A DNA stretch of 10,659 nt from Clostridiales bacterium (GTDB taxonomy: Bacteria; Bacillota; Clostridia; Oscillospirales; Ruminococcaceae): the NCBI GenBank assembly GCA_012523875.1, contig JAAYSW010000134.1, positions 1-10,659 of the forward strand, read 5' to 3'. The translations under genes and the position numbers were made by a program. The notes below the pieces were generated by a model. It searched no databases, was not told the DNA's origin, and was given only the letters and a program-made list of their open reading frames with translations. Each line of letters starts with the position of its first letter. The first letter of the stretch is position 1. Shown in pieces: positions 7,263 to 10,659 of the stretch.

Positions 7263-7317
7263 GAAAGTATTACTATTTGTAAATATTATTAGCGGGTGTT
7301 GCCGCAGGAGGAAGAGA

Positions 7318-10104
7318 ATGAGAAAGAAAAAGATAACTAGAGCAATTGCAATAGGAATTTTAGCTACTACAATCATTGGAAATGTTGCTAATCCTATTTT
7401 TTTTACATCGATGGAGGTATCAGCAGGACAATTATTAGGACAGACAGACTTTGATGATGGAATAGGATTACCTTGGCATATTTGTGAATCAATCCCTGGG
7501 AAAATGGATTTTGATATTTCAGGTGGTAAATATAATATTACAATTGTTAATCCAGGTGGAGAGGCAAGAGGTGGAGAAGATAGATGGGATTGTCAGTTTA
7601 GACATCGTGGTTTAAAGATTGTAAAGGACCATAAATATAGAATTTCATATGAAATAACAGCTAGTAATAGTGGACAATATTATACTAAAATAGGGAATTT
7701 GGATGCAGTTACAGTAGGTTCTGCTAACGCAGGGGAAGTATGGCATAGCAATACTGGTCCTGATGATTATGGATCTAACTGGGGGCTTATTTCAATTGGA
7801 GCTAATGAAACAAAAAAAGTCGAAATGGAATTTATTGCAATTGAATCTTTGGATGTTGCCGAATGGGCATTCCACTTTGGCGGTGCAGGACAATATACAC
7901 CTCAAGACTGTTTCCCAGCTGGAACGGTTCTTAGCTTTGATAATATGTCCTTAATCGATACAACAAGTGATGAAAACGACTATGTTCATGAGGAGGAATA
8001 TGAACGCAAAGAGGTCTTATTGAATCAATTAGGATATTTTCAAAACTTAAGCAAAAAAGCTACTCTATTATCAAATTCAAATAAGGGTGTGAATTTTGAT
8101 ATATATGATAGCTCGGATAAAGTTGTATATTCAGGAAAGTCAACTCCATATGGATTTGATAAGGATTCTGGTGATGATGTACATATCCTTGATTTTAGTG
8201 ATTTTGATAAAGTAGGTACAGATTACTATATAGAAACGGATAATGGTGATATGAGTTATACGTTTGAAATTTCAGACGGTAACTTATATACAAATATGCT
8301 ATATGATTCTTTAAAATATTTTTATCATAACCGAAGTGGAATTGATATAGAGGAAAAATATATTCTAGGATCACAATGGGCACGAGCTGCAGGTCATAAT
8401 CCTGATAAAGCGACAACTGAAAACATTAGTACGGGTTCATCATGGGATTATACTGAGGATTACACACTTGATGTTACCGGTGGGTGGTACGATGCTGGTG
8501 ATCATGGTAAATATGTGGTTAATGGCGGAATATCAGTTTGGACTATGCAAAACCAATATGAAAGGGTATTAGCTAATAATAGTGAATACTCTGTAATGTA
8601 TGATGATGGTGCTATGAGCATCCCAGAGAGTGGAAATGGTTATCCTGATATTTTAGACGAAGCAAGGTTTCAACTTGAATGGATGCACAAAATGGTAGTG
8701 CCTGATGATTCGAAATATGCTGGAATGGCATTCCATAAGGTGCATGATGAAACATGGACAGGTTTAGCCATTGCACCTGCAGATGATGAGCAACCAAGAA
8801 TTATAAAACCCCCAACGACTGCAGCAACCCTTAACGTTTCAGCAGTTTCTGCACAGGGTTATAGACTTTGGAAGGACATAGATTCAAACTTCGCTGATGA
8901 ATGTTTAGAAATTGCTAAAAAAACCTATGAGGCTGCAAAGAAAAACCCTAGCAGATATGCACCACTGGATGAATCTGTAGGTGGTGGTGCATATGGTGAT
9001 GATGATGTTACAGATGAGTTTTATTGGGCTGCTAGTGAATTATATATTGCTACAGGTGAAGAAAAATACTATACAGATATGAAATCATCAGAGCATTTCT
9101 TAAAGGTACCTACCATCCTTTCTGGTGGTGAGGATTCAGATACAGTGGGTAGTTTTAACTGGGGTAATACATCTTCATTAGGTAATTTATCACTTAGCAT
9201 TACAGATAACGAATTATCGAGTTCTGATTTAAATGATATTAAGGATAATATTATTTCTGCAGCTGATTTTTATATAGAACTTGAGGAATCGCAAGGTTAT
9301 GGTATTCCTTTAGAACAATGCACTTTATTTAATCTTGATGCAAAAGGATATCCTTGGGGCTCAAACTCATTTGTAGTTAATTCAGCAATTGTAATGGCTT
9401 ATGCAAATGATTTTACTGAAGATGTGAAGTACTTAAATGGTGTATCCACAGCAATGGATTATATAATGGGTCGAAATCCTATGGATTATTCTTATGTTAC
9501 TGGATATGGCTCACATTACGCAGAATATCCGCACCATAGATTCTGGTCTTATCAAGTTGATGAAAATTTCCCGAAAGCACCTTCAGGTATACTAGTAGGA
9601 GGACCAAACTCTGGAATGCAGGACCCTTGGGTTAAGGGAGCAGGTTGGAAGTTGGGTAGTAAAGAACCACAACTATGTTATTTAGATCATATAGAAGCAT
9701 GGTCGGTTAATGAATGTACGATTAACTGGAATTCTCCGCTTGCATGGGTAACTGGATATCTCACTGAAACTAATTGCGATGTTTCTGATATAAATATAGG
9801 TGGGGCATATGGAGTTATTGAGGCAGGTGCTATCACTAAAGATGATTCTAGTAAAACAAGTAATAGTAAAAAAGACAAAAGCAACGACGAGAAAAAGGAA
9901 AATACTAAAACTAATAAAGATAAAAAGGATAAGTTGGGAATAGTTCCAATTTTGGCATTTATACTTCTTGCAATAATATCTTTAGAAATGTTTATTTATT
10001 CCATGGTTAAGATGAATAAGGGAAAAAATAAAAAAGATGATAAAAACATAGATAAAAATAATAATGATGTTAATAATAGTGAAGAGAAAAAACAAGATAA
10101 GTAA
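7318..10104 (+). CDS. Membrane-anchored CBM4-Ig-GH9 cellulase
   Basis: A 928-residue surface enzyme expected to cut beta-1,4-glucan chains (cellulose or related glucans). Domains in order: signal peptide (about 1-36, MRKKK, a hydrophobic core, cleavage near VSAG); CBM4-type binding module (about 38-215, with GLPWHICE, RWDCQFRHRGL and AFHFGG resembling the module of Clostridium thermocellum CbhA and CelK); Ig-like domain (about 230-318, VLLNQLGY); GH9 catalytic domain (about 322-816). The GH9 key residues are present: D392 and D395 in GGWYDAGDHGKY, H739/H740 in YPHHR, and the acid E799 in VNECTINWNSP. A Lys/Ser/Asp/Asn linker (about 840-872), one transmembrane helix (about 873-897) and a charged tail (KMNKGKNKKDD onward) follow, so the catalytic part should face outward. 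There is no dockerin, CBM3 or S-layer domain. The start at 7318 is chosen because AGGAGG (7306-7311) lies 6 bases upstream and the signal peptide begins there; the in-frame ATG at 7261 lacks both. Activity on cellulose versus xyloglucan or mixed glucan cannot be told by eye. Confidence 0.95.
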   Translation: MRKKKITRAIAIGILATTIIGNVANPIFFTSMEVSAGQLLGQTDFDDGIGLPWHICESIPGKMDFDISGGKYNITIVNPGGEARGGEDRWDCQFRHRGLKIVKDHKYRISYEITASNSGQYYTKIGNLDAVTVGSANAGEVWHSNTGPDDYGSNWGLISIGANETKKVEMEFIAIESLDVAEWAFHFGGAGQYTPQDCFPAGTVLSFDNMSLIDTTSDENDYVHEEEYERKEVLLNQLGYFQNLSKKATLLSNSNKGVNFDIYDSSDKVVYSGKSTPYGFDKDSGDDVHILDFSDFDKVGTDYYIETDNGDMSYTFEISDGNLYTNMLYDSLKYFYHNRSGIDIEEKYILGSQWARAAGHNPDKATTENISTGSSWDYTEDYTLDVTGGWYDAGDHGKYVVNGGISVWTMQNQYERVLANNSEYSVMYDDGAMSIPESGNGYPDILDEARFQLEWMHKMVVPDDSKYAGMAFHKVHDETWTGLAIAPADDEQPRIIKPPTTAATLNVSAVSAQGYRLWKDIDSNFADECLEIAKKTYEAAKKNPSRYAPLDESVGGGAYGDDDVTDEFYWAASELYIATGEEKYYTDMKSSEHFLKVPTILSGGEDSDTVGSFNWGNTSSLGNLSLSITDNELSSSDLNDIKDNIISAADFYIELEESQGYGIPLEQCTLFNLDAKGYPWGSNSFVVNSAIVMAYANDFTEDVKYLNGVSTAMDYIMGRNPMDYSYVTGYGSHYAEYPHHRFWSYQVDENFPKAPSGILVGGPNSGMQDPWVKGAGWKLGSKEPQLCYLDHIEAWSVNECTINWNSPLAWVTGYLTETNCDVSDINIGGAYGVIEAGAITKDDSSKTSNSKKDKSNDEKKENTKTNKDKKDKLGIVPILAFILLAIISLEMFIYSMVKMNKGKNKKDDKNIDKNNNDVNNSEEKKQDK

Positions 10105-10224
10105 TAAATATTAAATAAAACAAAAAACTAAAGCTTTTCATATCTTTTTTAATTAAAATAACAAATATAACATATATTATATAATAAAATTTAATAAATT
10201 AGTATATTTTTCTTAAATAAAGCA

Positions 10225-10233
10225 TGTTACAAT
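10225..10233 (+). promoter_or_regulatory. Extended -10 promoter for the ATP synthase operon
   Basis: TGTTACAAT has the TG of an extended -10 element and the hexamer TACAAT (10228-10233, 5 of 6 matches), 30 bases before the atpI start. As with the ligA promoter, the -35 region is poor. The rest of the 159-base gap (10105-10263) is almost pure A/T, with no clear terminator for the GH9 gene. Confidence 0.5.
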
Positions 10234-10263
10234 ATATATTAGTTTTATGTTAGGGGGGGTAGT

Positions 10264-10644
10264 GTGATAGGTATTGAAGTAAAGAGAGAATTGAAAAAGA
10301 TAGCATTCTATTCGATATTTTTGAATATTTCATTATTTCTTATTTCTATCATTCTTATTGGGGCTAAAGTTTCAGTCCCTTTAGGATTGCTACTTGGTAC
10401 ATTAGTAATGTTATTAAATATGTTTTTATTGGGGATGTTTATTGAACGTGTGATAACAGGTAGTAAAAAAAAAGCTCAATTTATAATGATATCAGGATAT
10501 TTATTTAGATTACTCATTGTGGGAATTCTTTTCTTTACATCAATTAAAACTGATTTTATCCACCCATTAGGAGCTATGATCCCATTATTTTATCCAAAAA
10601 TAATTTATACGGGTGGAGCGATTTTAAAACATAAGAGGGGGTAG
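10264..10644 (+). CDS. atpI: ATP synthase subunit I (AtpI-like)
   Basis: A 126-residue membrane protein with four predicted helices (about 13-33, 38-60, 71-92 and 98-118). It fits the ATP synthase I family: short basic N-terminus (VKRELKKIAF), a small-residue-rich second helix (PLGLLLGTLVMLLNM), a third helix with FRLLIVG, and a final LFYPKIIY. AtpI helps assemble the c-ring of the F0 sector and may aid ion supply; it is not part of the finished core enzyme. Translation starts at GTG 10264, 4 bases after a run of seven G (10253-10259). A second open frame starts 3 bases after its stop, matching the usual atpI-atpB order at the head of ATP synthase operons. Sequence conservation in this family is low, so the call leans on topology and position. 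Confidence 0.8.
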   Translation: MIGIEVKRELKKIAFYSIFLNISLFLISIILIGAKVSVPLGLLLGTLVMLLNMFLLGMFIERVITGSKKKAQFIMISGYLFRLLIVGILFFTSIKTDFIHPLGAMIPLFYPKIIYTGGAILKHKRG

Positions 10645-10647
10645 TTA

Positions 10648-10659
10648 GTGAATGGAAGT
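10648..10659 (+). CDS. atpB: Start of probable ATP synthase F0 subunit a (partial)
   Basis: GTG at 10648 lies 6 bases after AGGGGG (10636-10641) and 3 bases after the atpI stop, and the frame is open to the window edge (four codons, MNGS). The protein cannot be recognised from four residues; the name rests entirely on the usual gene order after atpI. An ATG at 10652 in another frame is less well spaced from the ribosome binding site. Confidence 0.4.

Larger units (their letters stand above)
6852..7317. other. 466-base gene-poor spacer between gatB and the GH9 gene
   Basis: No intact gene is seen on either strand. In order, it holds an imperfect hairpin that probably ends the gat operon (6890-6922), a short open tail that looks like a gene remnant (6989-7090) with its own hairpin (7095-7128), an A/T palindrome (7151-7169), a promoter-like stretch framed by an inverted repeat (7228-7262) and the leader of the GH9 gene. 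The leader carries a small GCGG/CCGC stem (7292-7295 with 7302-7305) directly before the ribosome binding site AGGAGG (7306-7311). No transposase, terminal repeat pair or target duplication was recognised. Confidence 0.7.

Noticed and set aside
7261..7317. Upstream ATG start for the GH9 protein
   Set aside because: It has no ribosome binding site, adds CCRRRKR before a normal signal peptide and overlaps the likely promoter; ATG 7318 has AGGAGG well placed.
7763..7954. Second + strand open frame inside the GH9 gene
   Set aside because: It is an out-of-frame shadow of the CBM4 module coding sequence, without a ribosome binding site.
10122..10150. Terminator after the GH9 gene
   Set aside because: A run of A, an AAAGCTTT palindrome and a run of T are present, but the arms do not pair into a stable stem with a loop, so no terminator is called.
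1..10659. CRISPR arrays, tRNA or rRNA genes, transposons, toxin-antitoxin or defence systems
   Set aside because: No regularly spaced repeats, cloverleaf sequence, transposase, or recognisable defence-type protein was found on either strand.

Overview
The window comes from an A+T-rich, endospore-forming, plant-fibre-degrading member of the Clostridia. The signs are a YunB-type sporulation protein, a gatCAB set, clostridial codon and ribosome-binding-site style, and a cellulase with a CBM4-Ig-GH9 plan like the Clostridium thermocellum enzymes. A cellulolytic Lachnospiraceae or Cellulosilyticum-like lineage fits best, but the species cannot be fixed by reading alone. All genes are on the + strand.

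Layout. Bases 1-33 may be the last codons of an upstream gene. Bases 46-795 encode a 249-residue protein with 21 cysteines, of unknown function, closed by a strong intrinsic terminator (813-837). Next is yunB (912-1583), whose longer open frame begins inside that terminator, so the start is moved downstream. An extended -10 promoter (1622-1630) then leads into a compact housekeeping operon: ligA (NAD+-dependent DNA ligase, GTG start), gatC, gatA and gatB (tRNA-dependent amidotransferase). The stop codons of gatC and gatA are embedded in the ribosome binding sites of the next genes. A probable terminator hairpin lies at 6890-6922.

Bases 6852-7317 hold no intact gene. They contain a 33-codon open tail (6989-7090) that looks like the 3' end of a decayed gene, still followed by its own long hairpin (7095-7128), then an A/T palindrome and a promoter-like region. 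Downstream is a large secreted enzyme (7318-10104): signal peptide, CBM4, Ig-like domain, GH9 catalytic domain, Lys/Ser/Asn linker, one transmembrane helix and a charged cytoplasmic tail. It has no dockerin, so it appears to be a cellulase fixed to the membrane by its C-terminus. After an A/T-rich gap with a second extended -10 promoter, the ATP synthase operon begins with atpI (10264-10644) and the first codons of a probable atpB at the window edge.

How they fit together: the left part is core cell biology (sporulation, DNA sealing, Gln-/Asn-tRNA formation), the right part is the start of energy metabolism, and the anchored GH9 enzyme sits between them as an apparently separate transcription unit next to a gene remnant. 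I did not find a clear new defence or mobile system. The least ordinary items are the membrane-anchored GH9 enzyme, the cysteine-rich protein beside yunB, and the gene remnant.
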